A stretch of 64,000 nucleotides of DNA, taken from assembly GCF_018446385.1 (NCBI RefSeq), contig NC_055987.1, positions 3,842,205 to 3,906,204 on the forward strand. The letters are read 5' to 3'. The notes under the pieces were generated by a model, which saw only the letters and a list, made by a program, of their open reading frames with translations, ran no database searches and was not told the DNA's origin. The position numbers were made by a program, and so were the translations under genes. This DNA is from Zingiber officinale (Eukaryota; Streptophyta; Magnoliopsida; Zingiberales; Zingiberaceae). Of the stretch, positions 10,374-22,132 are shown piece by piece (positions within the stretch are counted from its first letter, which is position 1; each line of letters opens with the position of its first letter).

Positions 10374-12452
10374 ATGAGCACTAACATGTCAAGCAGACCC
10401 ATGAGAAATTTTTCTACACCCTTTTCTGCAAGATTTTTTATCTCCCATTGTGCAACCTCAAATTGAAGCAGAAAGTTTCCAACTAGACCCAAAGATAATT
10501 TTCATGATACAAGGTCACAAATTTGGAGGAGAAGTATCAGAAAGTCCTTATCTGTATCTTGAAACATTTTTAGAGATTTGTGATTTGGTGAAATGTGAAG
10601 GAGTATCAGCAGATGCAGTTCGGTTGATGACATTTCCTTTCAGTATCAAGGATAAAGCAAGGACTTGGCTATATTCTCTCTGTCCTCAAAGCATCACAAG
10701 TTGGGAACAATTGGAGAAGCAATTTCTGAATCATTTTTTCCCTCCAAGTAGAACGGTGTATATGAGGAATTGCATAACAAATTTTGCTCAGGCATATGGA
10801 GAATCATTATTTGAAGCATGGGATAGATTCAAGAGTCTTCAAAGACAGTGCCCTCATCATGGTTTTGAAAAATGGTTGATTTTACACATATTCTATGGGG
10901 GAATTTCTTTCTCAGACAAGACTTTATTGGATTCATCAGCTGGAGGTTCTTTTATGGACAAAAGTATAGATGAAGCTTATTCGTTAATTGATCAAGTGAC
11001 ATTGAACCTCCATGAATGGTCGAACAAAAGTTGGATGGAATTTCCCTCAGATATTCAAGAAGTGAAAGCCATAAATGTAAGAGAGTTCACAAACAAAATG
11101 AAATTCAACCACCTAAAAATGTTGAAATTCACAAGTCACAGAGTGAGGAGTTCAAACATTTGGGGGCAAAGCTTGATAGTATTGTTTCAAAATGGTCTAA
11201 AGAAGATCCCCCTCCTACACAGTCAAGATCCAATGAAAAGTGTGATGATGTTGGGTTGAGAAGTGGCAAAAATCATGAAGAACTTCTGAAGAATGACATG
11301 TTTAGAATTGAGGAGAAGAATAATAGAAGATCACAAGAACTCAGTTCCATTTCTCTGGGAAGTTCCCAAAGGCCAGAAGTACCTTTCCCTCAACGATTAA
11401 TCACACCAACATTAGATAAGCAAGTTGGACCTCCTCCAAAAGCTCAAAGGGAATTTGGGAAAAAGGGAGTTCAGTCTTTTTCAGGACCTTCACTAAGGGT
11501 TCCTTTTCCACAAAGGTTAGTGGGGGTCAATGAAAATAAAGACTTCGGCAAATCCTATGACACTAATATGGTTGAGTGTAGATTTTTGAATATATATGAA
11601 GATGAAGATTTTTCAGATGAGGATTTTATTGATAATGTAGTGGTAAATAAGTTTTCAGATCTATCTCAAAATTTTATAAGGTGTTATAGTGACATCGAAT
11701 TTTCAGATGATGAATGTGATGTGGTAGATCAACTTAAAACTACAAGTGAAGTTATTGATCCTCTTGTTATTGATTCTCCTATTGAGGACATAGATGTTGG
11801 TTTATTTTTTGATGTATGTGTTGATGATGATGATATGGAAGAATGTGTAGGGAGCTGTGTTGTGGAAGCAGCATCTCAAGGATCACCACCTTTGTCAAGA
11901 CAACCCTTAGAGATTTTAAGAATTGATCATGTTGTGGAACAATGTGTAGGGACTTATATAGAGCTAGTAGAGTCTCGAGAATCACCATCATTGATATCAT
12001 CAACACCTAAGCTAGAGCCAGAACCATCATTCGATTCAGAGGAAGTCACATCTACATGTTTAGAAATTTCAGGTATTTCTCAACAAAGTAAGGTTAGTTT
12101 TTCTTGTGATCTTTTGGAAAACTTTATGGAGGTACCTATAATTGACTTTGTTGGATGTGATTCAGTTTTTATTACTTATTCATCTTATCTTGATATGGTT
12201 CTAGCTCTATACTATATAACATGCTTGTGGGAGATTTGTTTTTCTTTTGGATGTGTAGATTTCACATGGGCCAATAATTGGAAGCTCAATCTGAACCGTC
12301 TTCGACCACCTGAAAAATTTTCCAAGAAGACGAAGATGGAGAGAGTTATACTTTACTTTGTAGCTCCTTTGATGAAAGCTCCCTCCATAATAAGAGCCCT
12401 TGGTAGGAGGGTTCTAAAATATCTTACCCCTCCAAGAGCAAGATTTAGATGA
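10374..12452 (+). pseudogene. gag: Athila-type gag with a long acidic C-terminal extension
   Basis: The reading starts at ATG 10374 and changes frame near the T-run at 10435. It continues as a 269-codon ORF with a clear Retrotrans_gag domain: motifs FLEICDLVK, KDKARTWLYSL, SWEQLEKQFLNHFFPP, YGESLFEAWDRFK and CPHHG. It shifts back near 11095 into a 450-codon stretch. Gag packages the RNA in virus-like particles in the cytoplasm. After the basic/proline-rich part comes an Asp/Glu-rich region (about 11590-12050, e.g. YEDEDFSDEDF) and then a basic tail, where pol would be expected. The first and last frames are the same, so two compensating indels may be enough to explain the break. I do not recognise the acidic part. 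Confidence 0.82.
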
Positions 12453-13768
12453 ATCTAATGAGGTGGTCGAGCTGATGACCTTAAACAAGCGCTTCTTGGG
12501 AGGCAACCCAAGTTCAATCTTGTTTTCATTTTGCTTTTAGTTTCTTTTTATTTTGTTGATAATAAATCATACCCTCTACTTAATTCTTCTTGTCTATCTT
12601 ATTTTTTGTAGATTTTAAAGTTGTGGAGGATTGAGAACATTGGATAGAGGAGTATCTAAAAAAAACATGAATGTCAACCATTTGGAGCTCATCACTTGGT
12701 AACTTCTCTTAAAATCTCCTCCACATTGTTTTTAGTTTTCATTGGGACAATGAAAAATTTAAGTCTGGGGGGATGCATTAGATGCATTTGATTTGCTTTG
12801 TTTGTTTTTGTTTTTGCTTATGTCTTGCATTTTGTTTTGATTTTTTGTGGCATACATCTTGAGAACATCAAAACTTCACTTATATGCTTTCTTGGATTCA
12901 AGTGAAATGTTAGCACGATTATTGTCTTGATTCATGATGTTCGAATGATGCTAGTAGTAAACTTTGTGTAGTTCTTTTTTCTATCTTGGGAAGCATTAAT
13001 AAGCTAAGAATCTTATGGTGATGAGTTTTAGTTTTGGTTCAACCTTAAGGATTTTATCTTCACTACACTTGTGCTTAATGCTTGAATAGTTGATGTCATT
13101 GAAATAGTCATTATTCATCTTGTTTGTTTAGTACTTGGTTTCCATGGTGATTTCTCAACTTTCATTTTGGTTACTGGATGAGGCTCAAATCATTAAAGCT
13201 CATTTGGAAAAATCAAAATATCCCAACATGTGTGCTAAAAGTACATTTGTGAATAAGTTTTGCACAATGCAAACACTTATAAAAAAAAAGGAAAAAAATA
13301 AATAAAAGAATAATAAGGGATATAAAAAACAGTTGTCATGAGTGGAATCTAGCAAGTCACCCCTTTGAGACCGAGTTAGGTTACTGGGGAAATGACTGTT
13401 TAGCTTCTCTTGAGATTGAGCACACCTTTGAGACCTTGGGTTAGTTGAGAAATATGAACCAAGTGAATGGTGAGTAAGTGTCTATCACTGGTTACTTGTC
13501 TTTCACTGGGAACACTAGGAATTCAAATTTGATGACGACTTGACAAGGACATGGATTGAAACTTGAAGGGTGTTGAGTTACTTTTACACTGCGCACAAGA
13601 TTCTTATGCTTGAACCACACTTTACTTGTTTCCATGATCATGCTTGTTAATGAAACTTTTTGATAGAGTTAGGAAAGTGCACTGGGTTTTATGAATGTGT
13701 TGTAGAACATATGAATTTAGACTGCAGCATTTTGCTTGAGGACAAGCAAAGGTTTAAGTCTGGGGGTG
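12453..13768 (+). other. 3' non-coding region and polypurine tracts of the Athila-like element
   Basis: Contains TTTAAGTCTGGGGGGATG near 12759 and a second copy TTTAAGTCTGGGGGTG at 13753-13768, directly before the 3' LTR. The second is the likely plus-strand primer. No ORF of note. Confidence 0.75.
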
Positions 13769-15385
13769 TGATGTGCGTAGATTATATACTCTTTTATGCA
13801 TGTTTTTACGCACATTTACATATTTTGAGCATGCTTGATCTATGCATTTTTATACTTCCAGCTTTCCTTTTAGCATATTTACTCTTTTGGTTCGGAGATC
13901 TGCTTTTTGTGCATTTTCTGTACACAGGAGTTGATTTGGTGAAGAATCTACATCTTTGGGCATGCATTGGAGGAAGCAAAGGGAGAAAGCACTGGTCGTG
14001 TACCTCACACGGCCTTGCGGTATGGAGCTCGGGCCGTGTGGAGTTTGGCACCAGGAAGAGGAAGATGACATGGCGTGTGAACCTCGCCGTGTCAAGATTA
14101 AGCCTACGCAGCGAAGCCTTACATGGCGTGTGGATCTACAGTGTGAGATTTCGAGACCAAGCGGTGTGGTCGTGTGCACCACACGGCCGTGTAGCATTTC
14201 CAGAGAGAAAGGGTTCGGCCGTGTGGAGACACACGGCCGTGCAGCATTGGCAGAGAGGGAACTGGACATGGCCGTGTGAATCTCACACGGCCGTGTCACG
14301 GGGCCGTGTGGCGTCCGATTCCCTCCTCTATTTAAACCCTTCTTCATGAATTGAAAGGGGATCTCTCCCCCTTTGGGAGAAAGCAAGATTTGGTGGTTTC
14401 CTCCCATTCTTGGGAGGATTTCTGGGCAATTCTAAGGGAGATCTCGACGATTTCGACTCCGGAGCGAGGTTTGGATCCGAAGACGAGGCTTCTTCGTAGA
14501 TAAGTTTTCTCTTTCCCCCTCTTCTTGATTTCTTGGATCGGGGATTTAAGAAATGCTTGTAATCTCTATTTCTTCGGGGTTTCTTCCTCGATTCATGGAG
14601 TAGATCTTGTATTCTAGGATTAAGGGAGTATTTGTATGATGGATTGATGTAATCTCTTATGGATTTGCCATTTTCTTGTTTCAATGACATTGTCTTGCTT
14701 GTATCAATTAGATCTTGAATGATTAATGATAATTTGTGCTTAATTCTCATTCTTGATTGATTGTTTGGATTTCTTGTGGACTTTGTAAAGATAAACTCTC
14801 ACTCGATCATCCGAGGGATCCACGTGACAGGTGCAGGCCCGTGTAAGGACGTTTGAGAGATAATCTTGAAGAGAAAATGGGAATATTCAAGAGAGTAGGA
14901 TGGATCTTGTGATTAGTTTCTTGTATCTTGATAGATTAATAAGTTGTGGGCTTCTATGTTGATATCCGAGAAAGGCATAGTAATAGGTGCGCTTCTGTGT
15001 AAGGACAACGTAGGTTCATGTCTAATTAATCCTATTTAGATACATTTCTCAGTCCTTAGCCGGTTGTCTATTGCAAGAGAGAACCGGCAACTTTCTACAT
15101 GTTTGGCAATTGAGGGATAAGAATTGGTGAACCATTTACATTCGAGAAATCTTACAAAGAAACCGAAACTCCTAGAATCTCCCTTTAGCATAATCCAAAA
15201 CACTAAACTCTTGTTTGTTGATCTTTAAGATTAGATTTGTTTACCTTTACTTTGCTTTTGAAACGATTGGATAGTTGTTTAGCTAATTCGCATTGAGACA
15301 TTTCTAGTGCTTATTCCAGTCCCTGTGGATACGATAATCTTTTATATTACTTGCGACATTTCCGTATACTTGCGGAGACCGAACA
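13769..15385 (+). repeat. 3' LTR of the Athila-like element
   Basis: 1617 bp. Compared with the 5' LTR it carries many 1-4 bp losses or gains confined to the CACGGCCGTG palindrome block (about 13990-14330). The remainder is nearly identical. Confidence 0.93.
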
Positions 15386-15390
15386 GGCTA

Positions 15391-15629
15391 GTCATTCAGT
15401 AGACTTCTTACCTGCCTAATCTCTAGTTATGACTTATCCTTGCCTAACTTTTAGTTAGAATTAGTCACTTAGTAAACTTCTCACATGCCTAACTTTTAGT
15501 TAGGACTTACCTTTATCTAACTTCTAGTTAGGATTAGTCACTTAATAGACTTCTCACCTGTTTAACCTCCAGTTAAAACTTACCCTTATCTAACTTCCAG
15601 TTATGACCAGTCACTTAGTAGATTCTTAC
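15391..15629 (-). mobile_element. right part of the LTR fragment broken by the Athila-like element
   Basis: Repeated CTAACTTTTAGTTAGGACTTACC-like units continue the sequence lost at 8306. The GGCTA target duplication confirms the break point. Confidence 0.55.
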
Positions 15630-17417
15630 TGTTAGGGTCGATTTGTAGCTAGAGGGGGGGGGGGAATAGCTCATCGCACTTCGGCTGCTTGCTTTAATGA
15701 TGTTGTTGCAGCGGAAAATACTCAAGCAACTCTCACAATGCTAACACAAGGAATTTACTTAGTATCCACCTCAAGAAGAGATACTGACTAATCCAAGGAT
15801 CCACACATGTAAGCACTCTCCACTAAGAAAGAAATACTCCTTCTCGCTAACTACTAGAGGTGAAGAAACCTCGTACAATACTCACACAACATACAACACA
15901 ACGCAAGAAGAAAAATATAAGTACATGAAGGAAAAACCTTTTCTTGCTTGACTTTGTTGTAGTTGATCGCCTCTTGAACCATAGAAGTGCAGCAGCACTT
16001 GTCCCTAAGAGCTTCCAAGAACTGGAGGTGGGTGTCGTAGAAGATCGCGTGAGCTGGAGAGGAAGTAGAGTTCCAGCATTTGAATGCTTCGTTACCTTTA
16101 TATCTGTGCTTCTAGGGCTTCCAATCGATTGGGGCTCCTGCCAATCGATTACCACGTCAGATCCCAGCGATCTCGACCGTCCAAAACCTGCATCCTACGC
16201 AACGGTCGTATCCCAATCGATTGATCAATCGATTAGGGAGGCTTGAATCGATCGGCTGATCGAATCAGAGCGCCTCTGTGCTCTTCGCTGGAAAAGCATG
16301 CATTGATCTCCCAATTGATTCAGCCTTTATCACATCGCACGCGATTTCTAGCTGCCAATCGATCGGTGCCCAATCGATCGGCGGTGTCCAATCGATCAGC
16401 TGATCGATTGCTGATACCCAATCGATCGACTGATCGATTAAGGAGGATTCTGTGTACGCGATATAAGCTCCCAATCGATCAGCTGAGCGATTGGGCTGCC
16501 ATTTGTCGCAGCACTGTACCCAATCGAACAGCTGATCGATTGAGCTTGGTCTAATTTGATCAGTTGATCAAATTGACCAACCCTAGCTTGCCCGAGTCAA
16601 GTCTAGGGCTCCCAAACCCAACGTCTGGTCAATCGTGACCAATTGGGACTCCTTGTGCCTAGTATCCGGTCAACCTTGACCTGCTGTGACTTCTTCACCA
16701 AGTGTTCGGTTAATCCTTTGACCCACTTGGACTTTTCTCCTCGTGCCAAGTGTCCGGTCAATCTTGACCCACTTGGACTTACCATCTAGTGCCAAGTGTC
16801 CGGTCCTCCATGACCCACTTGGACTTCCACCAAATGTCCGGTCACCCTTGACCCATCTGGACTTTCTTGTGCCAAGTATCCGGTCAATCCTTTGACCTAC
16901 TTGGGCTTCCCAACACTAGGTGTCCGGTCAACCTTGACCCACCAAGATTTCCATATGTCTGACTTCACTCAACAGGTCTTTCTTTCTGTCTAGTTTCACT
17001 CATTAGGGCTTTCCATCTGTCTGACATCACTCATCAGGACTTTCCATCTGCCTTTCTTCACTCACCAGGACTTTTCATCTGCCTAACTTTACTCACTAGG
17101 TCTTTCACTTGACTTCACTCACCAGGATTTTTCAACTGTATAGCTTCACTCACTAGGTCTTTCAACTGCCTAACTTTCAGTTAGGACTTTCTCAGTCAAG
17201 TATCCGGTCAACCTTGACCTACTTGACTCTTTTTCACATCAAACTGGTCATCCCTTGACTAGAGGGGAATTGGATCAACAAACTCCCCAATCGGATGATC
17301 GCATCTGTAATCTCTACATATTGTCAAACATCGAAACTCAAACATCAAGACTCAAACTTGAGCTAACTCAAGCATAGTCAACCTGGTCAACCTAACTCAG
17401 GAGATATTGCACCAATA
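15630..17417 (-). repeat. Sirevirus-like LTR, reverse orientation
   Basis: On the minus strand it starts TATTGGTGCAATATC (first bases mutated from TG), preceded by the purine tract AAAAAGGGGGAGAT, and ends CGACCCTAACA at 15630. It contains strings of hairpin units such as CCAAGTG...CACTTGG (16746-16776). It also has many CAATCGAT/ATCGATTG palindromes (16120-16550) and a C-run of the type that ends Ty1 LTRs of this group. About 1.8 kb. Confidence 0.75.
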
Positions 17418-20100
17418 ATCTCCCCCTTTTTGATGTTTGCCAATACCTTTAAGTTAGGCTAATCCCATAGCCTCAACTTTTTCTTCATGCCAATGCATGA
17501 ATGAGGGTTTTCTTCATTCTCTCCTTTTTCTAGAAGGTAAACTCCCCCTTTGGATAATGAAGATATAATTTAGAGCCTGCATTCTCCCCCAGACTTTCCT
17601 AGAAGGACAATGAAGACATAACTTAAACCTTACATTCTCCCCCCTATTGGCACAATCAAAAACTCTTCCCCTGAAGAGTTACTCAAAGTTGTTCACAACC
17701 TACCATACTGGTCACAATACCACAATGAAGGTCTCATACCACTCATTGTATCCAATGCTCAACCTTAAGCATTAAACCTCTTCACAGTGCTTATCCTAGA
17801 GCATTTATCATTCCAACAATGAAGGTCTCATACCTTTCATTATAGCCAATGCTCATCCTTGAGCATTAATCCACTTCATAATACTCATCCTTTAGCATTC
17901 ACAACTTAACAACGAAGATATCCACTCTCCATTATTTTTTAATGCTCAACCTTGAGCATTTACTCTAAAGAAGGTTAACCACCTTCCAAGGTGTTTGAAA
18001 AAAAATACTTTTCATGTCCTTAAAGAGTAACTCCCCCTAAAGACATGTTCTAAACTTCTGTCATTGCACCAACAATGACTTGGAGTCCCTAAACCTTTAG
18101 AAAATCCAAAAACTTGAAGTTTTGAGATTTAATAGATTCAATATTGAAACCAACCTCATCCTAAACTTCAATTTAGTGTTCCTTGACCAATTCTCCTTGT
18201 TTCCATCATGAAAACTATCCTTAGATATATATAAATATATTCCAAGGGGTTTAGGAGTGGGTAAAGGGACTAAAATTGGCTTAAAGTGCTGAAATTAGGT
18301 TTTTCCAGCCAAAATCAACCTTTTCAGTCGATTGGGTTGGGATTCAATCGATTGGCACCATTTCAATTGATCGCCTGATCGATTCCGTGAGTTTCTGTTC
18401 GCGGAGAAAGTGCTTGAATCGATTCACTAATCAATCAAGGCATAAATGAATCGATCGGTTGATCGATTCAGCGAGCTTCTGCTCACGGAAAACACATCCC
18501 AATCGATCGGCTGATCGATTGGGGCCCTCCAATCGATTGAGGTTCTGATTTCCTGAAATTCAATTTCAACGAAATTCAAAAATACCCTAAAAATTCTATA
18601 AAATTCTAAAAATCATGAAAATTCTTGAAGACATTATTTAGGGTATATACTATTATGGAAACATAGTTTTCTAAGAAAATACACCTTATTTTCAAAGATT
18701 GACACAAAATTAGAAACTTATAAAAACTTCAATGTTTCTTCCAAGTTTGTGTCTAACTTTTCAATGATGATTATTATCAAAAGATAGCCTTCACCAAGGT
18801 TTTCCAAAGTATATTTAAAATATTTTTCAAAACCAATTTTCAACCAAGTTCTTTGGGCTCAATGCACATGACTTGTACATCAGCTTTTCCAATTATTGGA
18901 GTACACATAACTATGTGTTTTGATGAACTCAAATAGATGCACTAAATCAATATCTTGAGTCTTGTTCATCATCCTAGCATCTCACTTGTCTCTAATGTGT
19001 ACTAAAACACATACAAGTCACCTTATAGTCTTTGTGAGATGTAGATTTTGGTTTTGTCCTAAACTAGGGATCATGCATATCTATCTAGGCATTTTAGGAA
19101 TTATGAAGATCCATCTAGGATGCAACTTGTTAGTAAATGTCATTGTCTTTAATTACAAGGAAACTAAAATGATGTATGATGAGTTATGACATACATCAAA
19201 AAGAAATAATTTTCAAAAGAAAATATACTATTGCTATATGATGTATGTATGTCATGACATGACATTTTTATTTATTTTTCATAATAAACATGAATGTAAA
19301 ATATGATGTCATGATATATGATGGGCAAACAATTCATGACAATTAACATAAATAAAATATACCTAGATAATTTATCTAAGTATCCTTAATTCCTTAGCTA
19401 AATTAAAATTGATCCTAGATTGCCCTCATTTTCTCAAGAAAATGTCAAAACTCAACTTGACATTTCTTTTGCTCTTTCTATTTGTGCCAATTAAAATTAA
19501 GTCAACTTCCTCAAAGTTTGACACATTTTATTTTTCCAAAGAGTAACCAATTTATCCTTTTCATTTTCAAAGGTTAACAAAAATCTTGAATATGTCTCCA
19601 AGTGTCAACTTTATCAAGATTAGGTTAACCACCCTATCCATTTAGAGTTGACACTCTAGACGCATCTAGGGTGTAAAGAATATACTCCTCGGACCCCAAA
19701 ATCTATTGGTGCTCCTTGGATGCTAGGTACTCACTAGTGATAACTTCCCTAGATACCTTCCTAATGACCTTTCTAGGCTTCTTAGAAGCCTTGGTCACTT
19801 TCTCTAGGTCAATTCTAGGGACAACTTCTCTATGACCTTCTTGGTGACTCTCTTTGACTTCTTAGAAGTCTTAGTCACATTAGTTTTTTCAAAAATACTT
19901 CTATGGGTAACTTCCCTTGTATTTTTGACTTGGCCACTAGATCTAGGGTTGATTCCATAACTATATGGAACCCTATGATAAGATGTCATATCCTTCTTAG
20001 CCTTAGGTTTGTACCCCAAATCTTAGGATTGGTTCTAATCTTGGATGCCAAAAGATGTCATTTATCCTTGATTACATGAAACATATATACATGAAACTTA
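17418..20100 (-). mobile_element. 3' interior of a reverse-oriented Sirevirus-like element
   Basis: Adjoins the LTR at 15630-17417 through the polypurine tract and is rich in CTCCCCC words. It has a second cluster of CGATCG-type palindromes at 18316-18535. A 71-codon minus-strand ORF (20019-19804) is Lys/Thr-rich and not recognisable. No intact pol domain is visible. The 5' part and 5' LTR are missing. Confidence 0.5.
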
Positions 20101-20339
20101 CAACTAAACATAACAACAAATAAAAAATGTACAAGTCATGTAATAAGAAATACATGTATCAAATACTCCATGACATATAATAAAAGCATTGAAACATATA
20201 GTTACTTTGCATGGATTAGTAGTAGACAAGTCACAAGCATGCAAAACATGACATGACATGAAAAGTAACATGTCATAACATGCAAAACATGGTAAGATCA
20301 AAATATAGAAGCAACTGTAACAAAATCCTAACAACATAA
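20101..20339. other. AT-rich sequence, nothing recognised
   Basis: Repeated words of the type ACATGACATG. It lies between the truncated Sirevirus-like interior and CACTA copy 1. Confidence 0.4.
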
Positions 20340-20479
20340 AGACTTACTTCCTCCGATATGGATTTTCAATCACCACCACCTTCCTTGATTGTAAAACTCT
20401 ATTCAAAATAAATCAACAATACTAACTCAATCAAACAACACTAATTATAAGATAAATAACAATCATACAAAACAAATTT

Positions 20480-22127
20480 ATGAAGAATCATCACCACATC
20501 CACCACCATTACCATCATCATCATCACCATCACCATCATCACCAAAACCGAGAGGAATCTGATTTGGACCAGAGCCTAACTAAAGATGTTGAAGAATATA
20601 GTCCTGTTGTTGATGTATTTCTCTTATTTCTTGATCTCTTTCCAATATTATGTCCTTCAAATGGCTAACCTCTTCAGTCAAGTTATGTATCTGTGTCATT
20701 ACTACCGGTGGGATGGAAGTAGATTTAAAACCAACTTTTTGGGTTCTACTCAAAGAATCCATTCCCAATATCCCTCCTCCTCCTTTCAAGCTCCCATTCA
20801 CCTTCAGCTATAAATCCAAATTATTATCAATAAACGGCTCAGATCCCTCATTATCATCAATAACACCTGAAATTCTCTTTGCTAGCTCTAGCTCATCATA
20901 TTTCTCCTGCATTGCAATGAGAAAAAATAAATTAAATTTAGAATGACAATATTTTAGAAATGCATATAATCTTAAATTAAGATCCAAGATTAATCCAAAC
21001 CTTAATGTTTAGCTCTTCTGCACTAAGAGTTGTATTTTTTTTTAAATGTACGGGTAAAAGTTTTCATAAATAATGACTATCGCCCTATTTCATTGGTCTA
21101 AAAAAATCATTGTTAGAAATAATAAAATTATATGAAATAGATTAAAAAATAATGGGAGAGTTAAAAAATTATCAATTTACGCATCTATGCTCATTGATAT
21201 TGATAGAGCCTCCCATATATGTCGTAAATGAGTCTCCAGAATTATAAGCTTAATTTAACCTATTATGTTGACTTCTTTATTTGCTCTCTTCGGTTGTCTA
21301 AAAATTACAGATCCTAGTCTAATTTTCGTTGGTGACACTAGGTGGATTTTTCCCCCTAGTCTTAGCATGATTCACTACATGTCATATGTGATCGCTAAAC
21401 TTTTTCTTGAAAATCCTCTTTATTTCAAACTCATCGCTAGGGTCCCAAGTGAATGACCACTGCAATGGAAAAAACATAATTGATTATATATTCACTTTTA
21501 TTTCAGATATAAAATGAATGAGATATACCCTAAACTCGCTCCACCATATCGCTTTTGTGGGTGCTAGAGTACTTGTATGAGTCATTAAATCTCCTCTCCA
21601 ATGGTTATTCATGATTCTATTAATCTCATGAATAATACGCACAAAAATTCCAAACCTATCATAAAATTACAAATAAATAATGTTAAATAATTATGAAAGT
21701 TGAAAAAACAATTGTGTTTTAGTACTTATGAATCTCTACAAAGACTATACACTCTCGAATGTCTTACATCTTAACAACTGAGTGTCTAGGGAAAGGATGG
21801 GTATCGGCGATTGGCGTGGCGAAGGTGAATGGAAGGTAGTGGTGAGGGTGCATGAGAAGGTCCTACTTGATCCGGGGGGGACTTCGGTACAGTCGTAGGT
21901 GCTAAATCTGACTGGCCCAGGGAACTCCATCTACGATCATCCCATGGAAACATATTCTGAAAATTTAAATCTAGGATAAAGTAAATTACAAATTTAATAC
22001 ATAATGAAGAACATTGAAAATTTTATCATATTTACTAGGAGAGCTCGAAATGTATGTGAAATCTGTGACAACAAGATGTCACCTCTAATAATATATAGAA
22101 AAAATGTAGAACATTAATAGATAAAAT
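20480..22127 (-). pseudogene. CACTA second protein (Ptta/Transposase_24 type) remnant
   Basis: The minus-strand reading near 21475-21300 gives WSFTWDPSDEF, KRIFKKKFSDH, an in-frame stop, then HVVNHAKTRGKNPP. This fits the conserved core of plant Ptta transposases. Downstream, 20801-20580 encodes a coiled coil (LTEEVSHLKDIILERDQEI), and then a low-complexity tail from the GAT/GGT-rich run at 20480-20545. Several stops and frame breaks are present. The family role is DNA binding at the CACTA subterminal repeats. Confidence 0.65.
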
Positions 22128-22132
22128 ATATA

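Larger units (their letters stand above)
8312..15385 (+). mobile_element. complete non-autonomous Athila-like Ty3 retrotransposon
   Basis: Bounded by 5-bp target duplications GGCTA (8307-8311 and 15386-15390). Long terminal repeats at both ends start TGATGTGCGTAG and end CCGAACA. A tRNA-Asp-type primer site follows the 5' LTR and a polypurine tract precedes the 3' LTR. The interior has a broken gag and the Athila-typical phrase CTTCTTGGGAGGCAACCCAA near 12493. No protease, reverse transcriptase or integrase is present. The two LTRs are nearly identical outside one GC-rich stretch, which implies a recent insertion driven in trans. Confidence 0.93.

Noticed and set aside
13660..14407. ORFs of 229 and 185 codons at the Athila-like 3' LTR
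   Set aside because: They read through the LTR boundary and palindrome block on both strands and do not survive in the 5' LTR.
20480..20668. Histidine-rich protein on the plus strand
   Set aside because: It is a CAT/CAC microsatellite; the minus-strand reading fits the acidic tail of a CACTA protein better.
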